NCBI GenBank assembly: GCA_003586115.2
Contig: QVOM02000001.1
Span: 20,091,289 to 20,155,288 of the forward strand
Direction: 5' to 3'
From: Salvator merianae
Lineage: Eukaryota > Chordata > Lepidosauria > Squamata > Teiidae
Length of the DNA stretch: 64,000 nt
Positions 46,901 to 57,722 of this stretch are shown here, piece after piece. The position numbers were made by a program, and so were the translations under genes. A model generated the notes under the pieces. That model saw only the letters and a program-made list of their open reading frames with translations. It was not told the DNA's origin and ran no database searches. How positions within the stretch are numbered: the stretch's first letter is position 1; the number at the start of each line of letters is the position of its first letter.

Positions 46901-49094
46901 AAAAGTTGGGTGACTACATGGACATATTTATATGGCTTCCCTGGAAAGGATGGTGGTTTGCCTTGCCTTTTGCTAGGGAAATACTGGGGATTGACTCTCT
47001 TGACCTTTGACTAGCTAGACTGCTGCTCTCTTGTTTATCTTTGGAGGGGCTATAACTCCATCAGCTTTAACCAGAGTGAACTATGGTCCAAAAATGGACC
47101 TTTTCCAAACTCTTATGGAAATTGCAATTTTCTGTACGATAGTTAGGATTCTTAAGGAAATAGGCAGCCTTGAAGACTTCTCAACACAAGCAGCCTAGTT
47201 GTTAAGTGGACATGCAGTGTGAAGATTCTGACTCTAGATGGCACTCTGAGAACATGCTGAAAAACACAAAATGGGTGTAAAAAGAGACTGCCTGATTGTT
47301 TGGATTATGGAATAGGGATAGGTGTAGGTATGGGCTAACTGGAATGTCAACGTTCGCAACAGCTTTACATTGGAGTCATGAGGTTCATTTCTCCTCATCA
47401 GCATGCTCACTAACATTTTCCTAACAAATCAAGATATTTTCCCCATACCTTTACCTGCCTCCTCTAGAGCAGGCAGATATAGGTTAGCACAGAGTCAGAC
47501 GGGTGGAAGAGGGAAGGGAGGGGCAGCGGCTGACAATAAACTGAGCGCAGTGTTGTAGAAACATCTGGTTTGCTACAGCAGAAGTCGCTTCTCCCAGTCA
47601 TTACCCAGACCTTTCTCTGCTCCCTATGTGCCTCCTTTAATATATTTGTCAGCTCTGGAGGAGGCAGCTAAAACTAAAGGTTCAGAGTGGTTTTTTTGCC
47701 CCCCTTTTTCAGGAAGTGATGGAGTGCATCAGAGATTTTCCTTAATGATTGTGTCTGTACCTGAAACTACAAAAATGGCCCAATCAGGGTGGCCTGATCC
47801 AGGCATCATGTGGGCTGATCAGCCCATCGTGTAGGCATGATCGGCTAATCTCTCCTGCACATGCCTCTGCAATGCGTGGGCCTGCCGGTTGCCATGGTAG
47901 TGTCCGGAAGCTTCTCACCTGCTGCCATGGTGAAGATAAGGCACAGCTACTGGCATTCACACTGCGAATGCCGGTAGCCAACTTCAGGTCCAGTTTCCGG
48001 CCCCGTAGTGTGGAGAGTGTCCTTGCTGCGTGGTTAGTACCACAATAGAAGGATTAGTCTGTTCCATTATGTTAAGTGTGAAAACGCCCTCTGTATTGGC
48101 AGCTTTGAGACTGCTCTATGCCTTTTTCTGCTGGGTTTGCTCCTTTCCCTACTGCCCTGCTCTGAGTTGCCCAGCTAGTGAACGGCAGGTGGAAGGCAGC
48201 AACTGGAGAAGCCTACTTATGAGCACATTTCAGAAAGACAAAGCTGGTGGTTGGACCTCCAATCTCCCCTGCATTTGAAGACAAATCACAGGATCCAACA
48301 AGTGAGCACGGCACCTGTCAGTATCCCAGTTTGGTCCCACCCTACCCCCCACCCCTGGTTACTGTTGAAGCAGAGAAGTGAGTTCATAAATTCGTTTTTA
48401 AAAGCTGCTTGTACGAATATTGCAACAGCTTTGGTGCAAAGAAGGATTTAGACAAGATGGATCCGAGCTATCAGAACTGTGTGCCCTTTCAGCAATATTG
48501 ATTGGCCCAAACCCCATCCTACATCACCAGCTTCAATATTTAAATTACCTGTAACACTGAAATAAAATGTGAAGCCCTGTGCACCGTTCAAGGAATTCAC
48601 CGGTTTGAGAAGCTGCAGCTTACTTTCTTCCCTTCTCCCTTTCCTCCAGTTCCTCAACCACACCCTTCTAGAAGCAGAAATGCTATTTAAGGCTTAGCGT
48701 CTAAATTCCCTCGTTTTGTGTCCCTGTCCCTTTCATTTCAGGAAGGGCTGTGAAAGACAACTGCCCCCATTGTTCTCCACTGTGACAAGGAAGAATTCAC
48801 CTGTGTGTTAGAGAGAGTTCTACGCATGTGTAATTTGCCGTCACCAAAGACTGGAATACTCGGAGTGAGGAAAAGGTTGCCACCTAAAAGGAACAGTGTG
48901 CATACTTGCAGTTGTTTGCTCTGAATAGTCGTGAAACTTCAATTTCGTTCCTTTTTCAATATTATAGTAATTAAATATTCCTGTTTAAGCTTCCTTTGCA
49001 AGTCTGCTCCAGTCTTTTTTCCTTTTGCATAGGGGGATCGTACTTGAACCCTATAATTGTTGCTGTGTGCAAAAGTGATCATCTATCTTCTTCC
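46901..49094. other. Unassigned apart from the family D relative
   Basis: No domain-bearing ORF; nothing else recognised. Confidence 0.45.
47775..48089 (+). mobile_element. Family D relative, right part
   Basis: The right end AAGTGTGAAAACGCCC and the blocks TGGCATTCACACTGCGAATG and CCGGTTGCCATGGTAG follow the layout of family D. The left terminus is not identifiable, so the start is approximate. Confidence 0.45.
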
Positions 49095-49097
49095 TAA

Positions 49098-49298
49098 GGG
49101 CTCATCTACACCTAAGTCTGAACCCAGTTTCAGTCCTCTTTCAGTGTGAGAGAACACATCCACAAAGTGGCAAGCTGTTTTAGCATTATCTATCTGGGTT
49201 AGATAAGGTGGAAGGAAAATTATAGTCCCTTTGCTGATGGATTCTTTCACTCTGAAGGAGGACTAAACCTGGATTAAAACCTAGGTGTAGATAGGCCC
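49098..49298. mobile_element. CCTAAG-family palindromic MITE, copy 3
   Basis: Starts GGGCTCATCTACACCTAAG and ends CCTAGGTGTAGATAGGCCC. TAA flanks both sides (49095-49097, 49299-49301). It is a near-complete palindrome of 201 bp, and the most complete copy of the family here. Confidence 0.9.
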
Positions 49299-49474
49299 TA
49301 ATTCTTAAAAGAACAAAACAATTCTGTTTTTGTGTGTATTTTCTTCCTTACAGTCCCATACTTGCAGAAAAGCCTGAGTCTACAAGCACTTGGCTTTCAT
49401 TTTCTTTTGTTTCCTTCCGTCTGTTAAATTTGCCTACTTATTTATAAGAAATGAAGAAGAAAAAGGAATGGCAG

Positions 49475-49530
49475 GACAGGGCAGGGCAGGGCAGGGCAGG
49501 GCAGGGCAGGGCAGGGCAGGGCAGGGGGCA
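49475..49530 (+). repeat. (GGGCA)n pentanucleotide array
   Basis: About eleven perfect GGGCA units, with every five bases providing a G triplet. On this strand it meets the usual pattern for a G-quadruplex. Confidence 0.95.
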
Positions 49531-49639
49531 GGAGATAAATGAACTTTTTGAGTCTTCTGCGGCTTGGCTTTGCTATCAGACCAAAAGACCTTTGGGAACA
49601 CAGCATTAAATCAGTTTTCCTTTTCAGGATAGTGCTTGT

Positions 49640-50390
49640 AAAACATATAGAGGGCGTCCATAATAGCAATCCCTTACCTCTGTCTGCTGGCTCCTTTCAT
49701 GATTGTTCTTCTTGGAAATACCCGGATGTCAGCCAAGCACCCCCCCTTCCTCCTCCCCCCACACCTGGTTTTCATCCAGGTATTTGTAAGAGGAACAATC
49801 ATGGAAGGATCCAGCAGACGGAAGTGGTCGCTATTATAGGAAATAATAAACCGTGTTCTATGTGGAACGGTTAAAGAATCTAGGAATGTTTAGCCTGCAG
49901 AAGACTTGAGAGGAGACATGATAGCTGTTTTCAAGTATCTGAAGGGCTGTCACAGTGCAGAGGGATTGGCCCTATTCTCACTTACACAAGAAGGAAGGAC
50001 TAGAAACAATTTGATGAAATTTCAAGGGAGGAGGTACAGACTAAATATTAGAAAAAAAACTTTCGGACCGTAAGGGCAATCAGTCATTGGAACAGGTTAC
50101 CACAGGAGGTGGTGGGCTCTCCTTCGCGGGAGGTCTTCAAGGAGAGGCTGGACAGACCTCTGTCTGGGATGGTTCAGTGAATCCTGCATTGAGCAGAGGG
50201 TAGGACTCAATGACCCTGGAGGTCCCTTCCAACTCTATGATTTTATGAAACCTGACGCTGTTGCCTGATTACCAATAATAGCAATATTATAGGATATCAA
50301 CTCCATATCCCAGGACTATACTGGGAATGTGTTCTGAATATAATCCTAGAAGAATAATGAATTATAGCCTGTGTCTGGAGGCACCCAGAT
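49640..50390. mobile_element. Family F MITE relic split by a CR1 insertion
   Basis: The core at 49690-49860 (ATACCCGGATGTCAGCCAAG, then AGAGGAACAATCATGGAAGG) matches family F. The right end CCTGTGTCTGGAGGCACCC is at 50372-50390, with a CR1 3' end between them. The left terminus is not recognisable. Confidence 0.55.
49867..50249 (+). mobile_element. CR1 LINE 3' end
   Basis: The order of blocks is typical of amniote CR1: AGTATCTGAAGGGCTGTCAC, GACTAAATATTAGAAA, CAGTCATTGGAACAGG, GAGGTGGTGGGCTCTCCTTC, GGACTCAATGACCCTGGAGG, ending CCAACTCTATGATTTTATGA. It is only the 3' UTR and the extreme end of ORF2, a severe 5' truncation as usual for CR1. Confidence 0.92.
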
Positions 50391-50487
50391 TCATTGTGGT
50401 TTGGGAGGTATTTGTATGAACTGCTTTTGCTATGGGATCTTTACAAGTAAGGGTTTGACAGGACTGAATAAGTGATCCTGAGGGCAG

Positions 50488-50602
50488 GATCACAACTTGG
50501 TGGTAGAACATGTTGCAGACCCTAAGGAGTCATGAGATTGAATCCTTGGCAAAGGGGGTAGGGATAGAGAGGGATCTCCTGTCTGAAATCCTGAAGACTT
50601 GT
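50488..50602 (+). mobile_element. tRNA-derived SINE fragment
   Basis: ACTTGGTGGTAGAACATGTT (A-box-like) is followed 40 bases later by GAGATTGAATCCTTGGC (B-box-like), then GATCTCCTGTCTGAAATCCTG, a stretch found in reptile tRNA SINEs as I recall them. The 3' part is absent. Confidence 0.5.
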
Positions 50603-51944
50603 TGACATAACAGTATTGATCAAAATGGTTAAACATAACTATAAGGACTTCCCTGTGTTCTTAGCTGTTTTGTCAGTCTAAATTACAGCTTCTTACATGC
50701 ATTTCAGCGAAAAAGACTTTTTTCCCCAGCATATAATCCAAACTGGCTTCACCTGCTAGTTCCAGGACAATGGAAACCTACCTCATAATCCAAATCTGAA
50801 CATGGAAACTTCAGCCCTTTTCTGAATTAAGTAGAAACTTAGAACTGAGGGAACTCCCCCTCCTCTATATGAGAACTTGAAAATGGCCACAAAAAGTAAA
50901 GAAGGTAAAAGGCAAATATCTGCAAAGAAATTGGCAGATTTTTTAAAAAAATGTATTTATGTATTTATTTGTAGTTTGGACTTCAGTGGCAGTTCTACAT
51001 TCTGTAAAAATTATCATGAACAGATCTGTGTCCTCCTTTTGGAGAGACATAAGCATCCTCTTTCTTTGGTAATTTTATTGTTTTTAAAATATATATTCGT
51101 GAGTGTCTGTTTCAATACAGAAGAACCATTCAGAATATAATGTGACTGAACTGACACATTTCAACCACAATTAGTCTTCTTCAGTGGCTTTCATATTGAC
51201 TATTTTAACAGATTGATGTTGTGAGTTTTGTGCTGGTCTTGTGGTTCATTGCACTTTAAAAGCTGGAGGCTCATTAAAACAGCAGCATAATGGTGCACAA
51301 ATTTGCATGTTGAATAAACCAGTGACTGGTTTTTCTGAATTGAAATGTATTTGTTGGCTCAACAGCGATCATTTTTCTTATGAACTATATGCATGTCTGC
51401 ATATTTCTTCCAATAATTGCTTTTGCACAGGTACATTTCTGCTGGTGCTGTACCTTTGATGTTGATTATTGTGATACTGTACTGTAGTCTCAAGCCAACA
51501 TTTAACAGATTTAAAAATAGAAATATAGAGAGGTAGTTAGAGATCTATTGGGTCCATCCCTTTTAATATATTTTAATATTGGGATCTATCCATTTTAAGG
51601 GTCTTCTGGTTCACCTATCTGACATAATGGAGGCCAGCAAGCAAAGGGGAGCCAGTAGCCAGCTTCTCCCCACAGGTAGGGCTGGCAACTCCCCTCAAGA
51701 TCCTTCAGGCCTGGGGCTTCTGTGTTTTGCGTGTGTGGATTCATAAAGACATGGGATCATTGACAATGGGGAACCTTCTCTCCTGAAGGAAGGGAGGGAG
51801 GGTGTGGAAGGACACTCTCCTATGAGCAGGCTGGGGGAAGAGTGTGGGATAGGGGCTGCTGGCAGGCTCTGCCTCTTTTACCAGTGGTGCAAAGATTGCA
51901 TCTTCCAGAGGCTGTTGAGAACCTGACCTGGCTGCTGCTGGGGC

Positions 51945-52030
51945 TGGAGGGTTGGGGGGTGGGGTGGGGGGAAGGTCCCTTACGGATGGCAATTTTACAG
52001 TGAGTATGAGCCTGTATGGGGGGGGGGAGG
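51945..52030 (+). repeat. G-rich low-complexity stretch
   Basis: Several runs of four to ten G (for example GGGTTGGGGGGTGGGGTGG, and a run near 52018-52028). Quadruplex-prone; no gene. Confidence 0.7.
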
Positions 52031-52639
52031 GCAAGCAAAGCTGAGGTGCTTCTGGCCATCCTTTTCCCTCAGAGCCATGAGCCAAAGTAGCACCTACCTT
52101 TTAGTAACCCAGCAGCCTCCTTTGAATTGCGCACATATGAAATTCTGCACCTCCACACTTATGACAGTGTAGATGGAGATGTGGGGCAAGGAGGAAGGTG
52201 GATGTGGATGGGGCTCATTCCAGCAAATGAAGAAGGGAGGAAGGAGCAGGACTGTGCCTTTGCAGTGGACTCTGGCAAGCGGACTTTCAGAGGAAGCGTG
52301 CAGTGAAAAGAGCCTGAGGTGGAAAAGTAGCTACCACATGCATCGCTCCTTTAACCAGCCCAGGTGTTGGTTGGTTGGAGGTGGGGTAGGCATGTCTTCA
52401 AAGGCTGCTGCAGTCCAGCCTTAACACTCCTTGGGGTCAGCACAATGGAGCTCAATGGGGACTTCTGAGAAGTATTGCAGGTGGCAAAGTAAACAAAAAA
52501 GAGGGAAATCCAGTGCTCTTAGCTTTGCACAGGGCACCTTTGGAGGGTGGGGACAGAGATGGCTAACCACTCCCTCCACTGAGAAGAGAATATACTGATA
52601 GAAGTGCATCCAATCACAAGTGGCAGAGGAAGGAGAAGG

Positions 52640-52668
52640 AGAGGTGGGGAGGAGAGGAGAGGAGAGGA
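52640..52668 (+). repeat. (GGAGA)n short array
   Basis: About five GGAGA units, purine-only on this strand. Confidence 0.8.
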
Positions 52669-53121
52669 AAAGGAACCCTGTCACTGGACTGAGGATGGGG
52701 AGTCTGGACAGGTGTGGATGAAAAGAAAACAAACTGAACAAGCACCAGTTTCATGGGTGTGATCAAGCCAATGTTGAATTTGGCCCCTGCTGTGCAGTAA
52801 AGCAGATTATACCATGAAGTGTGGCTGAGCCCTTACAATATCATTGCTGTGCTTTCTTTGCCAAAATAAATCTTCAAAATCTATTGTTTGAAGATTAGAT
52901 GAAGAAGGTTGACTTCCCTTCCTTTTGTGGAGTGCAATACCATACATTCTGTGTGGGCTGTTTATTGGCTCAAAACCACTCCTGGCAGCAGACAAATGCC
53001 TGGAGGTATAGAAGGCCGAGTTGCTAGAGAAATGACTCCCTTTGACTACAGTTTGAAGGTCCACAAACAGGATGCCAACTTGAGAAAGGAGCAGAGCAAA
53101 ACTGAAGGTGTTTTTTCTTCA

Positions 53122-54701
53122 TGGTGCTTCCAAACACAGGTAAAAAACTGTGATTCTCCCAGAACTATACTGGGAATGCCACACATACCCATGTCAGTCC
53201 CAATATGGTCCTGAGTTAGTTGACTGAAAATACAAAACATTGGTATTACAGAAAATCCAGCAACGATGCCAAGTTTTCTGTAATGCCTATTCCTTACCTC
53301 CATCTGGCAGCTTTTTGCATTACTGTTCTTGGTCACAATACTCAGATGCAAGCCAAGTGTGGGAAAAATACAAAGGGAAGTAGATGAGTAACTGGCTGGC
53401 ATCTGGATATTTTCGACTAGGATCAATAACACAAAGGCCACGTTCCGACACGGCATTTAATCAGTTTACAGAATGTCTTCAGTTCCTGCTAGCCCGGCAT
53501 GATCTTGCCATTCCGTAGTTTTTCTGGACTAAATTGGCGAAATCCGGACTACTTTGTATTCGGATTTAATGAGTTCTCAAGCCATTCCGGATCACTAGTG
53601 CGCTTTACTTTGCAATGTGGGAATGGGGAAGGAGACTATTTGGGAGGGACTGTACATATATGAGGGCGTGCAGAGGGAGAGATCCCCATTTTGTGCCGGC
53701 CAATGACAGACTTTGTGGGTGGGCGGGAAGCGCAGTCGTTTCCTCTGCCTCCATTATCCTCCCTTCCGTTGCTGCCAGGGGAAAAGAAACCATTCTCCTT
53801 TTTACTTCGCTAAGCTGTGATCCCTTCTCTTTGTTTATCCCCCATTTGACACTGCCAGGAAGAAATTAAAGGCTTCCTTCACTTCCGTCCACTCTTTAAA
53901 CCAAAAAATAAACTGCGCCTGTTTGGGGTTGCAGTCCTCTTGCCCCAACAAAGAACCCACTCATTATGAGTTTTGCCATCGGCAGCACACAGCTACACAG
54001 CGGGGACACATGCCACTGCGGATGTCTCGGGGGAAGATGAGGAAGAGTCCATTTGCTGGTGATGAACTGCACTATCAGGATAATAGAGCCCCCCCCCACG
54101 TTCCCTCCCCATGTTTCCCCTTCGTCACAGACCTCTCCCTGCTTTTGCGCTACTTTTAAATTGTGCAATTGTGCAAAAGTGCACTTGCAAGGGAGCAGAA
54201 ATTGCCATCAGCCCTTTAAAAAGCTTAATTATGCGGTACACATAGTTTTAAAGTTCTGCTTGTGTAGATAGAGGCTGTAGTGGGGAGAAGGAGCAAATGG
54301 CAAATGACTAGTAATGCTGCCAAGTGAATCCATGTTCTGAGGCAGCAGTGGGGACATATGGAGAGTGGAGCTTGACTTTCCTGCCCCTGTGACGTCAAGA
54401 TTTGAACGTTGGGACTGCAGCCAATCACTGACTGCACAGGGAGGAGAATTTGATGAGGGGTGGAGGCAGAAAAGGTACTGTTTCTCTGTGCCAAGCATGG
54501 GGAATATCAGTGTGGGAACGAGCAAGTACGAATTGAGTCCGTGTTAAACTGTAACTGTGGGAACGATCAGAAGACGAATTCAATCCTTGTACTCTTCTGA
54601 TACAGATTAAATTTACAATGAATGTCGGACCATGGCCAAAGAACCACAAGACAGAGGTAACAAGAGTTCACGCAATTTCTGCTTGCCGCCTGGAGGCACC
54701 T
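53122..54701. mobile_element. Family F palindromic MITE split by a 1.2-kb element
   Basis: Left TGGTGCTTCCAAACACAGG, right GCCTGGAGGCACCT. TCA flanks both sides (53119-53121, 54702-54704). The body (AACAATAATACAAAG-like, then CAGAGGTAA) is continuous with the 39759 copy once the insert at 53436-54637 is removed. An internal small palindrome, CCCAGAACTATACTGGGA, lies near 53158. Confidence 0.8.
53436..54637 (+). mobile_element. 1202-bp DNA transposon nested in family F
   Basis: Starts GGCCACGTTCCGACACGG and ends AATGTCGGACCATGGCC; the ends are complementary at most positions. AAA flanks both sides (53433-53435, 54638-54640). The interior is not recognisable; near the right end GTGGGAACGA recurs at about 54513 and 54558. 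The longest ORFs (84-98 aa) look random, so it is probably non-autonomous. Confidence 0.82.
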
Positions 54702-55073
54702 TCAGAGAGTCACTTCTGGACAGCCTCTTCTTATCGATCTTTTAACACCCCTGGACTGAAATGCTTCATTCTTATTTGGAGATAGTCTCATCACAATATG
54801 TTTGCCATTCTGTTGACAGCAGTTTCAGTTGGTTGTTCCACAGAACCGAAGAGGGTGTGTTGTCATTGTATAACAGACCTGTCAATAACATTTGCTTCCT
54901 AAGAAGAGACAGAATCTTGACATTTTCCATTCCCTAGCTCTGGTAAGTCAAGGTAGAAGAAAGGAAGGGGGTATCTTGGATGATCTTGGGCTAGAGAAAT
55001 TATTAAACTAGCAAAATGTGTGATGGAAGGGCTTACATTTTGTTGAAGAATAGTGCATTTGCGTTATTAGTCT

Positions 55074-55088
55074 TAAAAAAAAAAAAAA
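55074..55088 (+). repeat. Poly(A) run
   Basis: About 15 A with no recognisable retroelement body upstream. Confidence 0.6.
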
Positions 55089-55485
55089 GGATTGGACAAG
55101 GTAGCTTACCCAGTGAAGCAGAATATCTGCCCTAAAGTCCTACTGTGAGTTAATGGGTTGTGGATTTATTTGCAGAAGGATTAATGAGGCAGGTGAAGAT
55201 GACTTATAAGAATAATTTATTTGTGATGTACATTTGAGACAGGAAAGATTTACTACTAACTACTAACTACATAATGTTGCAAGGCAAGGGAGAGAAGATA
55301 TTTTCATATCTCCCCAGAAAAAGACCATTGGATCCCTTCTGTAAGCTTACCAAACTGTTGCAATTGATAGTAATAATAAGGTCATATATGTAGAGAGGAA
55401 GGAAGAGAGAGGTAGGGCCCCAACTGGCACCTTCTGTTCACCGGGTCACTAGTGCCACTTTAGATTTGTTAGTGCAAAAGACAGC

Positions 55486-56000
55486 AGACATTGGAATTCC
55501 ATCTGCAGCACTCCATCTGGGATTCCAGTAGGTCACACTATGTTTTACACCCCCAAATGTCCCTGCCAGATCTCCAGATGCAGTTCAAAAACTGCAATTT
55601 TCCTGTGGCTACATTGGGAATGCTACGCATGCCTGTGGCAATCACATTATACTCCCAGGATAGTGCCCCGAAAATGTGCTATATGGGAATTATGGACAAT
55701 TCAGCTGACACTGGGTTTTCCATCGTGCTGGATTGCTTACCTTGTCTGTTGTTTCTTTGTGAAATCACTGTTCTTGCAAAAATACTCATATGTAGGAAGG
55801 GTGTGAAAAAAATAAAGGAAAATGGCTGGGAGATTGCTATCCCACAGGTACTTTTGCAAGAGCAGTGATTGCACAACAAAACAAAAGACAAAGAGCCCAG
55901 GACTGCCTCCCGCCATTTGGCTGGGGTGGTGAGAGGCGCTTGCGGGATCTAAGCAAGATCCCACAATTTTCTCTTACTCTCCAGAGGCACCTTTACAGTG
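55486..56000. mobile_element. Probable family F relic
   Basis: The core GCTTACCTTGTCTGTTGTTTC...AATACTCATATGTAGGAAGG, and CCAGAGGCACCTTTACAG near 55981-55998, match family F features. Left end not found; boundaries approximate. Confidence 0.35.
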
Positions 56001-56199
56001 GGAAACTGGTCCTCCATGGTTTTCGTAACCTCTAGATTTTCTATAGATATCAGTGTTGATTTTGTTCTACATAGCAGTGTAGCAAAAGCAAGACAAGCTT
56101 CCTAGCTAATGTGACTTAGAAGGTCTCTGCATCTTAGAGATTAGTCAGTCAGATTCATGCTATCTCAAGGGAAAGTTAACTGGATATATTTTTATTAAT

Positions 56200-57680
56200 T
56201 CTTCTCAGCTTCATGATGGAGCCCAGGATAAAGAGTCTCATTATAACATAGGTAAGGTATTAAAAGGATGGGACAGGAAAATATTGAACTGGGTGACTGC
56301 AGAAAAGCAGTGAAGAATTAGAAAAAAATTGATGAATGCTCCTGTAGAAGATGGTGGTTGGGGAGTCCAAAACTTGGAACTGTATTATGAAACATTCTAA
56401 ATTAGATTATTAAATTTAGAATATTGTATTGGGAAAGAATGGGTAAGAATTGAAAAAAGGATGAATGATACTAAATTAACCTCACTGATATTTGAACTAG
56501 TAAAGAAAAAAAATGATGTTGAAATTATTTGGTCCAACCAGTTATATTAGAGATATGGAATAAATGGCATGGAAAGATGAGTAGTAATGTTTCTAAATTA
56601 AATTCCATAATGTACTTGAGTAAACAAACAAACAAACATGTTCTTAGTTCGGAACAAATTAAAAAATTTTATGGTGAAGGGCTTCTAAAATTGGAGGATT
56701 TTATGACGATAATGGAGAACCATTATTTCAGGAAGCTCTAGATCGAGTTATTGGAGGAAGGAGCTGGTTACAAAGTAGGGCAATATATGCTTATATTAAT
56801 AAGAGAGAAAATAAGAGTTTGCTGAAATGAAAGCAACTGGATTGGGAGGAAATAATTAAAGGAAAACTGGTAGGTGAAAAGGGTATAGTAGGAAAAAATT
56901 TAAAACTGCTGCTTAGAGTACAGACAACAGTAGAGAACACATTATTAACGATGTGGGAAGGTGATTCACAGGTAAATAGGAACCATATTAAAAGACATAT
57001 AAAAGGGACATGTGACTGTAAATATACTCGGATAAAGGAATTCAAGATGAAATTTATTTACAAATGGTATAGGATTCTGTGCCAATTGACATATAAATAA
57101 ATAAATAAATAAGCCCTATGCGTTGGCTTATTATGTTCATCTCTGGTGGGTTTGTGCTAAAATACAACAATTTTGGCAAGAGATAGGCACAGTAATAAAT
57201 GAAGTAATTCAGAAGAATATAATATGGAAGAAAGAAAGATGGTTTTTGTTGGTATTTGATGATTTAAATCTAGTTTTACAAGATAAAATATTATTAGAAC
57301 AGTTAACCTTAGCATCTGCTTTAGTGGTAACATTAGGTTGGAAAGATAATGGGAAATGGACAATAGAGAATTGAATCTGATATGTGTTAGATTCAATTTG
57401 ATTTGATTTATTGTATGAAAAACACCAAGTATATATGGGTCAAAAGCTACCATATGTAGCCAAAAGGAAATGGCTGAAAGTTTTGGAATATATAAAACAA
57501 TTAAGAAGAGATGAGAGCTGGAAAATTGATATGGATGATAATTTCCCATTATGTGATAAATAGTTTTGATTTGATGGATGTGACAGGTTTGGGTGGGGGA
57601 AGGCAAACTTATTATGAATGAAATGTATTGAATTTTATTACAATGGATTTATAATAAATACATCAATAAAAACGTAAAAA
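56200..57680 (+). mobile_element. L1 LINE 3' end: ORF2 C-terminus and 3' UTR, broken
   Basis: Read with several frameshifts and stops, it gives NAPVEDGGWGVQNLELYY near 56336, SWLQSRAIYAYINK near 56762 and YVHLWWVCAKIQQFW at 57132-57176. These resemble the L1 ORF2 C-terminal blocks, including the H-[LM]-WW-x-C-x-K segment. The final ORF ends at 57374. The UTR ends in an A-rich tail about 57660-57680, followed by further A-rich sequence to 57722. An (AAAT)n stretch at 57096-57112 sits inside. It is on the opposite strand from the 45800-46900 fragment, so it is a separate insertion unless there was a rearrangement. Confidence 0.85.
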
Positions 57681-57722
57681 AATCTACTTGTACAACACTA
57701 TTTTAAAAATAAACAAATAAAA

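Larger units (their letters stand above)
50603..53118. other. Unassigned, locally G-rich
   Basis: Only the G-rich stretch and the short GGAGA array stand out. ORFs at 51741-52085 and 51820-52059 are C-rich shadows of the G-rich strand. Confidence 0.5.
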
